Shown here piece after piece: positions 8,350 to 17,509 of a stretch of 64,000 bases of DNA. The stretch spans positions 744,001 through 808,000 of the forward strand of contig NZ_JBHEEH010000001.1 in assembly GCF_041929845.1 (NCBI RefSeq), written 5' to 3'. This DNA is from Paenochrobactrum pullorum. GTDB taxonomy: Bacteria > Pseudomonadota > Alphaproteobacteria > Rhizobiales > Rhizobiaceae. The position numbers were made by a program, and so were the translations under genes. Below the pieces are notes generated by a model. That model saw only the letters and a list, made by a program, of their open reading frames with translations, ran no database searches and was not told where the DNA came from. Numbering within the stretch: position 1 is the stretch's first letter; each line of letters starts with the position of its first letter.

Positions 8350-9258
8350 ATGCAAAAACTGATCACAGGTCTCACCAGCCGTCTGGTTATTGCAGTGCCC
8401 TATTTATGGCTGCTGGTGCTGTTTCTGGTGCCGTTCTTTATTGTTTTTAAAATTTCGCTCTCGCAGGTAGCGATGGCCATTCCCGCCTATGCGCCCGCTT
8501 TTAATTTCACCGACAGTCTGGCTGAAATCTGGGCAAAGGTGAAAGAACTTTCCTTCGATAATTACTTCTGGCTGATAGAAGATGCGCTTTATTATAAAGC
8601 CTATCTTTCGAGCCTTAAGATTGCGCTGATTTCCACAGCGCTGACATTGCTGATCGGTTACCCGATGGCTTATGGCATTGCGCGGGCACCGCTCAATTAT
8701 CGGCCAGTCTTGCTGATGCTGGTGATCCTGCCGTTCTGGACATCTTTTTTGATCCGCGTTTATGCATGGATTGCGATTTTGAAACCGGAAGGTCTGCTCA
8801 ATCAGTTTTTGATGTGGTTAAATATCATTGATACACCATTGACCATTCTGAACACGGATACCGCGATCTATATCGGTATTGTCTATTCCTATCTGCCTTT
8901 CATGGTATTGCCGCTTTATGCCGCTTTGGAAAGGCTGGACTATTCCTTGATTGAGGCCGCACAAGATTTGGGTTGTCCGCCATTGGCGGCTTTCTGGAAG
9001 ATTACTTTTCCATTGTCTTTATCAGGCGTGGCTGCCGGTTGTTTCCTCGTCTTTATTCCTGCAATGGGCGAGTTTGTTATTCCCGATCTCTTGGGCGGTT
9101 CGCAAACGCTGATGATTGGTAAAACCATCTGGAGCGAGTTTTTCTCTAACCGTGACTGGCCGGTTGCGTCGGCGGTTGCCGTGGTCTTGCTGCTTATTCT
9201 GATTGTACCAATTGTGGTATTCCAGAAAGTGCAGGCACGGGCGCAGGAAAAGGGCTGA
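8350..9258 (+). CDS. potH: Putrescine ABC transporter, permease
   Basis: A 302-residue inner-membrane protein with about six hydrophobic segments. The first runs about residues 13-35 (VIAVPYLWLLVLFLVPFFIV). The cytoplasmic EAA loop is visible as LIEAAQDLGCPPLAAFWKITFPL near residue 200, the contact site for PotG. It forms the membrane channel with PotI. The start at 8350 has a strong GAGGAGG site that overlaps the potG stop codon, which indicates tight translational coupling. Confidence 0.93.
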   Translation: MQKLITGLTSRLVIAVPYLWLLVLFLVPFFIVFKISLSQVAMAIPAYAPAFNFTDSLAEIWAKVKELSFDNYFWLIEDALYYKAYLSSLKIALISTALTLLIGYPMAYGIARAPLNYRPVLLMLVILPFWTSFLIRVYAWIAILKPEGLLNQFLMWLNIIDTPLTILNTDTAIYIGIVYSYLPFMVLPLYAALERLDYSLIEAAQDLGCPPLAAFWKITFPLSLSGVAAGCFLVFIPAMGEFVIPDLLGGSQTLMIGKTIWSEFFSNRDWPVASAVAVVLLLILIVPIVVFQKVQARAQEKG

Positions 9259-9262
9259 TAAG

Positions 9263-10084
9263 ATGAATGCTAAATGGTCACGTTTTAATATTGTTTCGGT
9301 CGTTCTCGGTTTTGCGTTTCTCTATCTGCCGATTGTGCTTCTGGTGGTTTATTCTTTCAATGAATCGCGATTAGTCACCGTCTGGTCTGGCTTTTCAACC
9401 AAATGGTATGTGGAGCTCTTCAATAACCGCGCTTTAATGGATGCCGCATGGGTTACTATTCGCGTGGGGCTGTTATCAGCAACCATTGCGACTGTACTTG
9501 GCACATTGGCGGCATTGGCATTGACCCGTTACACGCGCTTTCGTGGGCGGATGCTGTTTTCCGGCATGGTTTATGCACCGCTGGTGATGCCGGAAGTGAT
9601 TACCGGCCTGTCGATGTTGCTGTTATTCGTGGCAATTAATTTTGATCGTGGTTTTTGGACATTGCTGCTGGCGCATATCACATTTTCCATGTGTTTTGTG
9701 GCTGTGGTGGTGCAATCACGCCTGATGGGTTTTGATCGCTCACTGGAAGAGGCGGCTCAAGATTTGGGCGCTACACCGGTTGTAACTTTTATGAAAATTA
9801 CATTGCCGTTGATCTTGCCTGCGGTTTTGTCGGGTTGGGTCTTGGCACTGACTTTGTCGCTGGATGATCTGGTGATTTCCAGTTTCACCTCCGGCCCGGG
9901 TGCAACAACTTTGCCGATGAAAATTTATTCGCAGGTGCGCCTGGGCGTAACGCCTGAGATCAACGCGATCTGCACTATTTTGATCGCATTGGTCACCACA
10001 GCTGTGATCATTGTCTCACTTGTCAACAAGCGCCGCGAAGTGCAGCGCCGGCGTGATGAGCGTGCCATGTATCAGACGGGTTAA
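9263..10084 (+). CDS. potI: Putrescine ABC transporter, permease
   Basis: A 273-residue second permease of the importer. About six membrane helices are visible, starting with a segment at residues 9-29. The EAA motif EEAAQDLGATPVVTFMKITLP lies near residue 165. The start at 9263 is only 4 bases after the potH stop, and a reading from 9203 would overlap potH with non-conserved sequence, so the short form is right. The stop codon overlaps the tail of the convergent asmA-like gene by 4 bases, so no terminator separates the two. Confidence 0.93.
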   Translation: MNAKWSRFNIVSVVLGFAFLYLPIVLLVVYSFNESRLVTVWSGFSTKWYVELFNNRALMDAAWVTIRVGLLSATIATVLGTLAALALTRYTRFRGRMLFSGMVYAPLVMPEVITGLSMLLLFVAINFDRGFWTLLLAHITFSMCFVAVVVQSRLMGFDRSLEEAAQDLGATPVVTFMKITLPLILPAVLSGWVLALTLSLDDLVISSFTSGPGATTLPMKIYSQVRLGVTPEINAICTILIALVTTAVIIVSLVNKRREVQRRRDERAMYQTG

Positions 10085-11991
10085 GGTGTATTCATCGGTG
10101 AGATAAACGGGCGATCCCATGAGCCGCCGACAAAAAACTGAATGGCAGGCGCTGGTTTTTCCGGCGCCTGTTCTGTTTCAGCTGTCTCGGTGTTTTCCGT
10201 GTCTTTTGCCGGTAAGGTCAGTGTACCGGAAAGAGCAAGACTGCGATCCAGAAATGGCACAATACCTGCAAGCGAGAGGGTGCCGCTTTCTGTTTCAAGC
10301 TTTGCGGTGTTAAGTGTGGCAACACCATCGGCAAGTCCTGCCTGCACATCCAATCGTTTGAAATTCAGCGCCATATTTTCTTTGCGTTCGAGTGCGAAGA
10401 AACGCTCGGAACTGGCATTCTTGATGAAGCTATCAATGTCGAAACCTTGCAATTTGCCATTACTGAAATTGATACTGATTTCGCCATCGGCATTGGTTGG
10501 CAATTTTGACCACTTTGTCAGTGGTGCTTTCATGATAAGTGCGATATTGCCGCGCGCAGAAATAAAGCCGCTGCTGAGGCCGAATACTTTGGTAAAATCG
10601 GTGCTGTCGATGTCGCTGCCATTGAAGCGCAATTCGGCATTGGTGCCTTGCAGATCACGCTGAATTTGCACACTGGCCGAGACATTGCCTTTAAAGGCTT
10701 TGGCATCACCAATGTCAAAAAGTGCCCGGCCATTGCGCACCTGTACCGCTGCCGCTACATTATTCATGCTCAAAGGGCCTGCACTGGCGGTTTGGGCGGA
10801 AAGGCGCAGATCGACCTCTGCCAATTGCATGAAATCGGTGTTGATCACGTCACGCTTGTCATCAATGCCGCGTTCAAAATCATAAAAAACATTGGTGCTA
10901 GGCTTTTCCGGAAGCGGAATGAAAGCACTGATAAGGCCGCGAAAATTGAGATGCTGGAATGCCAATGTACCGCTGATCGAAGGCCGCGGGCTTAGACGTA
11001 TGAATTCAATCGCACCTTTGGCTGGATTATTCTCATTGTCCAACACCAGATCATTGAGGTTGATATGCTGATGATTGGCGGACAAAGTGGTTGCAACCGT
11101 CAATGCGCCGACACGGGCAGAGCCGGGTGGAGGAGGTGCCCCAAGCCAATAGATGGTGCGGCTAAGATCAGGCGATTTGACATTGAGCGCCCCCTCAAAC
11201 ATATAATCATTGGAAATATTGGCCTTGCCGTTAAAGCTCAATTCCAGTGGTTTGGCGGTGATTGATGCGTTAATCGCAGAGGTTGCGCCGGCAAAAAGCT
11301 GTAAAGGTTGAGGCGCGGAGAGATCAAATTCTGCCACTTCATCTTTCCAGCGCAGATTGCCTTTGAGTGATGCGGCTTGTGTGGTTTGCGGCCAGTTCAG
11401 GGTGGCGTTGATATTGTTGACCACCTCATCGACATCCGAGCCAAATTTGCGGAAAGTGAGGGTGCCGTCACGAACAACAATGCGGCCAAAAGGCTGTGAT
11501 GTTTGCTGACGGGTCGCAACATCGCTTTTTTGTTCAGAAATCAGCTCTTTGGCAGCACGAATGGCAACACCCAGCCGCCCGTCGGACTTGCCCAAACCTT
11601 CCAGCACTTGCTGTGGATCAATCACTGGTTCGCCCATATCAAAAACAGGGCGCACCAATTGGGTTTCATAAAATGAAATATGGCCGAGCAGCGCATCAAA
11701 CGGTGAAAGCTCGACATCGATACGCTCGACGCTCATGACTTTTTTGGTGGCGGTATCGCTGTAATCGCTTAAAATTACATCGTTGAGTGAAGCGCGCAAT
11801 GTCGGGAAAAATTTCAGTTGCGGTGCCTGACGCAGTTCAACGGTATAACCCGTCCAGCTGCTTAATTCTTGTGCTACGCGTATGCGAATGGCATCAGTTG
11901 ATACGATATAAGGCAATGCGGTTAAAGCTGCGATTGCAGCCGCACTGGTCATAACGATGATTGCCAAAATAAGGCGCAGCGTTTTGGGCAT
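10081..11991 (-). CDS. AsmA-family envelope protein
   Basis: A 636-residue protein with one N-terminal membrane anchor (about residues 6-30) and a long periplasmic part. The AsmA-type start is recognisable (IRIRVAQELSSWTGYTVELR, then LRASLNDVILSDY), as is the C-terminal AsmA2-like repeat region (NFSNGKLQGFDIDSFIKN, about residues 500-520, then SGTLSLAGIVPFLDRSLAL). AsmA proteins are bridge-like lipid-transfer candidates that help move phospholipid to the outer membrane or modulate its assembly. The C-terminal tail carries an acidic linker rich in glutamate and threonine and ends in a PAIQFFVGGSWDRPFISP element common in the family. It converges on potI with a 4-base overlap. Its exact role here cannot be read from sequence. 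Confidence 0.85.
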   Translation of the reverse strand: MPKTLRLILAIIVMTSAAAIAALTALPYIVSTDAIRIRVAQELSSWTGYTVELRQAPQLKFFPTLRASLNDVILSDYSDTATKKVMSVERIDVELSPFDALLGHISFYETQLVRPVFDMGEPVIDPQQVLEGLGKSDGRLGVAIRAAKELISEQKSDVATRQQTSQPFGRIVVRDGTLTFRKFGSDVDEVVNNINATLNWPQTTQAASLKGNLRWKDEVAEFDLSAPQPLQLFAGATSAINASITAKPLELSFNGKANISNDYMFEGALNVKSPDLSRTIYWLGAPPPPGSARVGALTVATTLSANHQHINLNDLVLDNENNPAKGAIEFIRLSPRPSISGTLAFQHLNFRGLISAFIPLPEKPSTNVFYDFERGIDDKRDVINTDFMQLAEVDLRLSAQTASAGPLSMNNVAAAVQVRNGRALFDIGDAKAFKGNVSASVQIQRDLQGTNAELRFNGSDIDSTDFTKVFGLSSGFISARGNIALIMKAPLTKWSKLPTNADGEISINFSNGKLQGFDIDSFIKNASSERFFALERKENMALNFKRLDVQAGLADGVATLNTAKLETESGTLSLAGIVPFLDRSLALSGTLTLPAKDTENTETAETEQAPEKPAPAIQFFVGGSWDRPFISPMNTP

Positions 11992-12101
11992 GAATGTCCT
12001 GAAAGTTTTGTCGATAGTGGATCAATGTTTAAAAGCGAAAACCTCTTATAGCCGATTTTTTAAACTTTAGTCTTAAAATCGAAGAAATATAGCAAAACAC
12101 G

Positions 12102-12141
12102 ATAAAAAAACGCCTTTGAGAGTGAATTTCTCTCAAAGGCG
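12102..12141 (-). terminator. Terminator of the pdhS-like kinase gene
   Basis: A perfect 12-bp stem CGCCTTTGAGAG (12111-12122) / CTCTCAAAGGCG (12130-12141) with a 7-base loop. On the minus strand it is followed by seven Ts. It begins 47 bases past the kinase stop codon. Confidence 0.9.
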
Positions 12142-12187
12142 GTGCGGAGGTAAATCAAGCAACATCTTTTGTTGCGGATATTTAAAA

Positions 12188-15100
12188 TCAATCAGCCAGC
12201 ACACGGGTCGGCGGGAAGGTAATCTCCACCACGGTTCCCTGGCCCGGATTGGAGTTGATGGTCAATTGGGCGCGGTTGGCTTCAACCATGGCTTTTGTCA
12301 GCGGCAAGCCCAAACCGGTGCCCTCATCGCGCCAGTCTTTTGCCGTCTCGCTTGTCCGGCGCATACGGCGATGAACCTGACGGAATGGTTTGAGCGCTTG
12401 TTCAATTTCGCTTTTATCCATGCCAACACCGGTATCACGCACCCGCATGATAACGTCACCATTCATCTCATAACTGGTTGAGACAATCACTTGTCCGCCT
12501 GCTTGTGTAAAACGCACGGCATTGGAAAGCAGATTAAGTGCAATTTGTTTGATCGAACGGGTGTCGGCAACAATTTCCGGCAGGTTGGAGGCAAAGCTTG
12601 AGCGAATAATGACGCGTTCGCGATTGGCCTGCGGCTGCATCAGGGCAACGGCTTCCGAAATCGCATCATTGAGGGAGACGGCCTCAAAATCCATTTCCTG
12701 CGCACCGGCTTCAATCTTGGAAATATCAAGCAGATCGTTGACGAGTGTCAGCACATGATTGCCTGAGCGGTTGATATCGCGCAGATAATCGCGGTAACGC
12801 TGATTGCCTATGGGGCCGAATTTTTCATCAGCCATCAGTTCGGAAAAGCCGATAATGGCATTGAGCGGTGTGCGGATTTCATGACTGATACGTGCCAGAA
12901 ACTCGGTTTTTTGGCTTGATGCCCGTTCAGCTTCACGACGTGCGGATGTCAATTCTTCTTCAGCGCGTTTCCATTGGGTAATATCACGCAAAACGGCACA
13001 AAAACTATTGGAGCGCGGAAGTTTTCCCAATGTCATGAACATCGGAATGAAACCACCTTGTGCTTCGCGGCCAATCACTTCGCGCCCGTCATTCAACACA
13101 CTCATTACGCCATTGTCGGAAAGGCTGTTGAGGTAATCCATCGCTGAACGCTGGCTTTCGATGGCAAAAAGCATTGAAAAACTTTTACCGCGAATTTCGG
13201 ATTCTTCATAACCGAATAAAGCGGCTGCTGAATGGTTGAGTGAACGGATAAGGCCATCATTATCTATTAAAACAACGCCGTCGGTGGCGGTGTCCAAAAT
13301 GGAGGTTAATTCCTCAACCTGTGTTTGTAGCTGACGGCGGGCATTTTCACCGTCTTTACGCTCTGCATCATTGCCTGCTTCATCGGTTTTTTCTTCCGCT
13401 TGCACAGTCGTGACCATAACCGGCTTTGGCATAATGCTCAGCATTAAAGCTTTTTGTCCGTTCCACGGCACAGACTGAAGATGGACATCGACAGGATGTT
13501 CGCTGCCATCTTGATGGCGCAGCACCATAGAAGCGTCCTGGCTGTCATCGTCGCGTTCGGTGTTGAACAATGCGTCGATACCGCCGATAGAATTGATGGC
13601 ATCCATTGATGGATAATCGGTTAGTTCAAGAAAAGCCGGATTGGCATAGACCACATTGCCGTGGGTGTGCAGGATCAGCGGAAACGGCACATGCGCCAGC
13701 AAGTTTGCTTCATCAGCGTCTTGGCTGGTGATAGGCGCAGGCTTATCTGCAACTGGTTCATTCGGTACTTCAAATAGAGACTTATGCTCTGTGGCCGCAG
13801 CTGTTACAGGCTTGGTTTCAATCTCATCAACTGCTTCCGTTGCCTGTGGTTTCTTGTTGAACTCCGGCAAGTTCAACAGCGGACGTTCAATTCTGGAAGC
13901 TGTATCATTGCGCAAAGGCAATGAAGGCTGCTGTGGCACAGCCTCTTCATGCAATACTGCATCAGCGGGTGCCGGTGTGTTGGCAAAAGGCGAATCATCG
14001 CGCTGGCTGGCCAAACCCTGACGACGCAGGCGGTCGGCAATTTCACGAAAAGCATTGCGCTCAGTGTCGCTTAAACCGCTCTCTGAGCGTACAGGGATTT
14101 CTGTGTTTTTTGGCTCTTCGTTTTGCTTGGCAGTTTGCTGAGCTTTTTGTCTGGCAAGTTCAGCAATCAGTTCTTCACTGCGCTTTGGCAAAATAGCTTG
14201 TACCTGTGCCGCGACAACCGCGGGTGAGGGAGCCTCATGCTCGATCAATTCGATTGTTTTTTTAACTTCGCGCGGCGGCAAATCACCCGAAAGACAGAGG
14301 CCTATTTTCTCAGGATCTGGCACTGCATCGGCTATATGCACGACCCCAAAGCCATTAAAACCCGCAAACTTGCGGTCACGCGTGAAAACCGGCAGGGCGG
14401 CAAGCTCTACCGGCACATGCAAGGGAGTGCCTTCTGCCGGCCACATGACACGTCGCCCCGACCAAGTTGTGCGGTTTTCCAGCAATTGTGCAATTTCATT
14501 GTGCGGATCAAGACCGAAAACATTGGCGACATCTTGAAAACACCGGCCGATAATGTCGGATGCTTTTGGCCCCAGCGTTTCGGCAAAATTGTCGGACAAT
14601 TCGGTGAAGACGTGATCTGCGTCCACCTTCCATACAAAGCGCGTAATCGGCGCTTCAGGATTGAAGGTAAAGGGTAGCTGCTGTGGCGTTTGCACATGTG
14701 CTACCAACGGAGCAGCCGCCGCCGACATTGGCTCGGCGGTGAAATCGGCCTCGTCTGCTACAATATAAAGCAGGTGCAACGCCGGTTCATGTTCAAGGCG
14801 AATGATGGCACCGGGAATGGAACGGTTGCGGGCACGGATACGACGTTTGAGCATATGATCGGCTGCATCTGCCACCTCAACGGTCATATCCGCTAATGTG
14901 CTTTGAGCAATACCTGCTTTGACAAAATTTTTGGTGCTGGCGATGATCTGGCCTTCAGCATCGAGTAGAGCTGCATGACTATGTGCGCTGTCAAGTCCGC
15001 GTAAAGCCGGATGATCGTTTGGTGATGAGGCGCGCATCGCCAAATCATTTGCCTCAAGCAAAACTGCCTTTTTACCATCCGGCAAGATGAGCTGAGAAAT

Positions 15101-15391
15101 TTGAAACTGCTGCAAATGACTGCCAAGCCGCAGTGAAATGTTACGTTTTTCATCCGGCGACAATGAATTGAGCTGACTGCTTATTTGTCTTTGGCTTGTC
15201 GCATTGAGAATATCTTTGGCCTCATCAGGGCTATAAATATCTGCAACACCAAAAAGCGTGGCACCCGCAGCATTGATCCAGATCAGAGCATCGAGGTCAG
15301 CACTAAAAACTGCCTGAGCATTTGCTTTGGCAAAACCGGCACGGATTTTATCCAGTGCTACAATGTCGATAAAGGGATACTGTCCCTGCAT
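12188..15391 (-). CDS. pdhS: PdhS-type PAS sensor histidine kinase (PleC/DivJ family)
   Basis: A 1067-residue soluble kinase without membrane segments. A unique N-terminal sensory region begins QYPFIDIVALDKIRAGF. Several PAS-like modules follow, a charged linker (about 410-560), and a well-formed PAS domain at about residues 690-800. The HisKA domain has its phosphorylatable histidine near residue 837 (ARISHEIRTPLNAIIGFSE). The HATPase domain has NLLSNAVRFT, RDTGVGM and GTGLGLPL boxes. The PleC/DivJ-type HisKA sequence implies DivK (and perhaps PleD) as response regulators. PdhS of Brucella is an essential old-pole cell-cycle kinase of similar length. The start is the ATG at 15391, preceded by GAGAG; a TTG two codons upstream is too close to that site. 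A CtrA box lies 33 bases upstream. Confidence 0.88.
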   Translation of the reverse strand: MQGQYPFIDIVALDKIRAGFAKANAQAVFSADLDALIWINAAGATLFGVADIYSPDEAKDILNATSQRQISSQLNSLSPDEKRNISLRLGSHLQQFQISQLILPDGKKAVLLEANDLAMRASSPNDHPALRGLDSAHSHAALLDAEGQIIASTKNFVKAGIAQSTLADMTVEVADAADHMLKRRIRARNRSIPGAIIRLEHEPALHLLYIVADEADFTAEPMSAAAAPLVAHVQTPQQLPFTFNPEAPITRFVWKVDADHVFTELSDNFAETLGPKASDIIGRCFQDVANVFGLDPHNEIAQLLENRTTWSGRRVMWPAEGTPLHVPVELAALPVFTRDRKFAGFNGFGVVHIADAVPDPEKIGLCLSGDLPPREVKKTIELIEHEAPSPAVVAAQVQAILPKRSEELIAELARQKAQQTAKQNEEPKNTEIPVRSESGLSDTERNAFREIADRLRRQGLASQRDDSPFANTPAPADAVLHEEAVPQQPSLPLRNDTASRIERPLLNLPEFNKKPQATEAVDEIETKPVTAAATEHKSLFEVPNEPVADKPAPITSQDADEANLLAHVPFPLILHTHGNVVYANPAFLELTDYPSMDAINSIGGIDALFNTERDDDSQDASMVLRHQDGSEHPVDVHLQSVPWNGQKALMLSIMPKPVMVTTVQAEEKTDEAGNDAERKDGENARRQLQTQVEELTSILDTATDGVVLIDNDGLIRSLNHSAAALFGYEESEIRGKSFSMLFAIESQRSAMDYLNSLSDNGVMSVLNDGREVIGREAQGGFIPMFMTLGKLPRSNSFCAVLRDITQWKRAEEELTSARREAERASSQKTEFLARISHEIRTPLNAIIGFSELMADEKFGPIGNQRYRDYLRDINRSGNHVLTLVNDLLDISKIEAGAQEMDFEAVSLNDAISEAVALMQPQANRERVIIRSSFASNLPEIVADTRSIKQIALNLLSNAVRFTQAGGQVIVSTSYEMNGDVIMRVRDTGVGMDKSEIEQALKPFRQVHRRMRRTSETAKDWRDEGTGLGLPLTKAMVEANRAQLTINSNPGQGTVVEITFPPTRVLAD

Positions 15392-15423
15392 GCTCAACTC
15401 TCGCCGTTACTCAGATCAAAACC

Positions 15424-15438
15424 TTAATATTCTCTTAA
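15424..15438 (-). promoter_or_regulatory. CtrA-binding box upstream of pdhS
   Basis: TTAA-TATTCTC-TTAA matches the full CtrA consensus TTAA-N7-TTAA with no mismatch. It lies 33-47 bases upstream of the pdhS start codon, a position expected to overlap the promoter. CtrA is the master cell-cycle regulator of alphaproteobacteria, and PdhS acts in the pathway that controls CtrA. Binding is inferred from the match. Confidence 0.6.
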
Positions 15439-15706
15439 TAAAGCTTATCCCCTTGCTGGTCTATAATTACAGCTCTTTTGAGGCGGTGTTTCTCGAAGCT
15501 TAGTTAACGCGCGTGTTTGGCAAAGGAATTTGTGAGCGATTTTGCCAGCGATCATGATTTTTGCTGTGAATTTTAGGTGCTTCTTTGAAATTCTTACAAT
15601 ATTTCACAGGAAAGAGCACGATAATGGCTTGCAATATGGAGCGATTCTCCGTATGTGACCCCTATCAACAGTGCAGCACATGCTCCTGATGATGAAGAAA
15701 AGGTAC
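15439..15706. other. Intergenic region between pdhS and tRNA-His
   Basis: This stretch, together with the bases next to the pdhS start, makes about 315 bases without a gene. Apart from the CtrA box and the presumed tRNA promoter I see no open reading frame with a ribosome binding site and no strong hairpin. Confidence 0.5.
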
Positions 15707-15783
15707 GCGGTCGTAGCTCAGTTGGTTAGAGCGCAGGATTGTGGCTCCTGAGGTCAGTGGTTCAAATCCACTCGACCGTACCA
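15707..15783 (+). tRNA. tRNA-His (GTG anticodon), CCA encoded
   Basis: A complete cloverleaf can be drawn. The acceptor arms are GCGGTCG (15707-15713) and CGACCGT, with a G-T pair at the end. The D arm is GCTCAGTTGGTTAGAGC. The anticodon stem CAGGA/TCCTG has loop TTGTGGC and anticodon GTG at 15741-15743. The T arm is AGTGG TTCAAAT CCACT, followed by discriminator A73 and an encoded CCA. The base before position 1 is C, so there is no encoded G-1, and base 73 is A and not C. This is the reduced histidine identity set known from alphaproteobacteria. It pairs logically with the alpha-type hisS later in the window. Confidence 0.97.
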
Positions 15784-15861
15784 TTTCGAAATAATTCATC
15801 CTTTAAGAATGAAGCTTTTATCTGACAGCATTGTGCGGTGCTCGTATTGTGTGGTGCCTGT

Positions 15862-15900
15862 AAAAAAATATGCCGCTTCGCTTTTGTAGCGCCGCGGCAT
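15862..15900 (-). terminator. Terminator of the 50-residue small gene
   Basis: The arms ATGCCGC (15870-15876) and GCGGCAT (15894-15900) enclose a smaller GCT/AGC hairpin. On the minus strand they are followed by a run of Ts from the complement of 15862-15868. It lies 39 bases past the stop of the small minus-strand gene and supports that gene being transcribed. Confidence 0.7.
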
Positions 15901-15938
15901 TGTGTTGGCTTTCAACAAGCCCGCATGGGTTTAAAAGA

Positions 15939-16091
15939 TCAATTGTCCCATTTTTCCATTTCTAAACGCAAAGCACGCAACCGTTCAGTTTTGCTTTGTA
16001 CTTTGTTGCGTTCTGCATCAATAAGTTCACGCGCTATTCTGTCGGCACGATCATGCTTGTTTTCTGGTCTTTCAGTTGTATTGTTTGACAT
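15939..16091 (-). CDS. Small charged hypothetical protein (50 residues)
   Basis: The protein reads MSNNTTERPENKHDRADRIA and continues as a single predicted amphipathic helix rich in R, E and K (ELIDAERNKVQSKTERLRAL), ending MEKWDN. There is no signal or membrane segment. GGAG lies 8 bases before the ATG at 16091 and a rho-independent terminator follows, so the gene looks real despite its size. It stands alone between tRNA-His and pobA. I do not recognise a family; a small regulatory or coiled-coil adaptor role would be a guess. Confidence 0.65.
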   Translation of the reverse strand: MSNNTTERPENKHDRADRIARELIDAERNKVQSKTERLRALRLEMEKWDN

Positions 16092-16229
16092 AAAAACACT
16101 CCATATAACGTTTAATATATAGTATTTTTATTTTAAAATTCAATAGTTTGAATTTAACCGCACTTTTCTTGCGTGATAATTGTGCAATAAAGTGCGGTTA
16201 TTGTGTTTAATTAAAGGTATATTTGTAAA

Positions 16230-17399
16230 TTAATATGGAAGTCCGACATAATTCTCTGCCAGTGCGGTAGAGGCGGCAGTTGAATGAACCAGATATTCAA
16301 GATCGGCTTCCTGTATTTTCTGATCAAACGCTCCCATATCCGGAAAGCGATGCAGCATTGTGGTCATTGACCATGAAAAGCGCTCGGCTTTCCACACCCT
16401 TGCCAAGGCACGGGCTGAATAGGCATCCACACCTGCCTTGGATTTTTCTGCATAAAATTCACGCAAGCCCTCAAACAGATAATGCACATCGCTGGCGGCA
16501 AGATTGAGCCCTTTAGCACCAGTTGGCGGGACAATATGCGCCGCATCGCCCACCAGAAACATGCGGCCAAAGCGCATCGGTTCAGCCACGAACGACCGCA
16601 AAGGCGCAATGGATTTTTCAAAGGAAGCGCCGGTTTTTAAATTATCGGCGTGAATTTCAGGCAAGCGGCGACGCAACTCGTCAAAGAAACGTTCATCGCT
16701 CCATTCTTCGATTTTTTCGTCCAGAGCACATTGTATGTAATAGCGGCTGCGGGTTTCCGAGCGCATGGAGCAAAGCGCAAAGCCACGCGGATGATTGGCA
16801 TAGATCAACTCATGATCGACAGGTGGCTGATCGATCAAAATGCCGAGCCAGCCGAACGGATAAATTTTTTCAAAATTCCGGATGGATTGTTCCGGCACCG
16901 ATTTGCGGCAAACACCGTGATAGCCATCGCAACCCGCAATATAATCGCAATCAATACGATGGGTGACACCGCCTTTTTCAAAAGTGACGTAAGGCTGATC
17001 GCTGTCGAAATCATGTGGCGTTACGTTTTGTGCTTCACAAAAGCCTTGGGCGCCACTTTTTGTGCGCTCGTCCATCAAGTCTTGGGTCACTTCTGTCTGA
17101 CCATAAACCACGACGCGTTTGCCAGTCAGCTTGGTCAGATCAATGCGGTGGTCTTGCCCGTCAAAGGCCAGCGAGATACCTTCATGCGGCAGGCCTTCAT
17201 TATGTAATCTTTGCGATGCTCCGGCCTGATCCATAAGGTCAACCATGCCTTCTTCTAAAACACCTGCACGCACACGCCCGAGTATATAATCCGGGCTGAC
17301 ACGGTCGAGAATAATATTATCAATGCCGGCGTTGGTGAGTAACTGCCCCAGCAAGAGCCCTGATGGTCCCGACCCGATAATAACCACTTGTGTGCGCAT
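16230..17399 (-). CDS. pobA: 4-hydroxybenzoate 3-monooxygenase
   Basis: A 389-residue FAD monooxygenase that turns 4-hydroxybenzoate, NADPH and oxygen into protocatechuate, the entry step of the pathway encoded in the next 16 kb. The FAD-binding GSGPSGLLLGQLL motif is at residues 9-21, the DRVSPDYILGRVRAGVLEEG segment (FAD/NADPH region) at about 32-51, and the GDAAHIVPPTGAKGLNLA motif near residue 285. Length and sequence match the family throughout. The start has a GGGAGG site. The gene diverges from the AraC-type regulator pobR across 110 bases. Confidence 0.97.
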   Translation of the reverse strand: MRTQVVIIGSGPSGLLLGQLLTNAGIDNIILDRVSPDYILGRVRAGVLEEGMVDLMDQAGASQRLHNEGLPHEGISLAFDGQDHRIDLTKLTGKRVVVYGQTEVTQDLMDERTKSGAQGFCEAQNVTPHDFDSDQPYVTFEKGGVTHRIDCDYIAGCDGYHGVCRKSVPEQSIRNFEKIYPFGWLGILIDQPPVDHELIYANHPRGFALCSMRSETRSRYYIQCALDEKIEEWSDERFFDELRRRLPEIHADNLKTGASFEKSIAPLRSFVAEPMRFGRMFLVGDAAHIVPPTGAKGLNLAASDVHYLFEGLREFYAEKSKAGVDAYSARALARVWKAERFSWSMTTMLHRFPDMGAFDQKIQEADLEYLVHSTAASTALAENYVGLPY

Positions 17400-17509
17400 T
17401 TAATCCTCCCACGCAAACTGAAGTACTTATTTTGATTGAAGCTGGTTTTCTTACAATGCATTTTCCACGCATAAAGTTGTACTTTTTTATCATTATGCTA
17501 GGCTAACGT
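17400..17509. promoter_or_regulatory. Divergent pobA/pobR promoter region
   Basis: This 110-bp AT-rich region separates the two genes. Two related inverted elements stand out: AAGTACTT (17421-17428) and AAGTTGTACTT (17474-17484), both of form AAGT-n-ACTT. One lies near each gene. They are candidates for PobR binding. AraC-type sites are usually direct repeats, so this is only a weak suggestion. Confidence 0.35.

Noticed and set aside
16650..17207. A 185-codon open frame antisense to pobA
   Set aside because: Fully inside pobA, no ribosome site, no recognisable motif.
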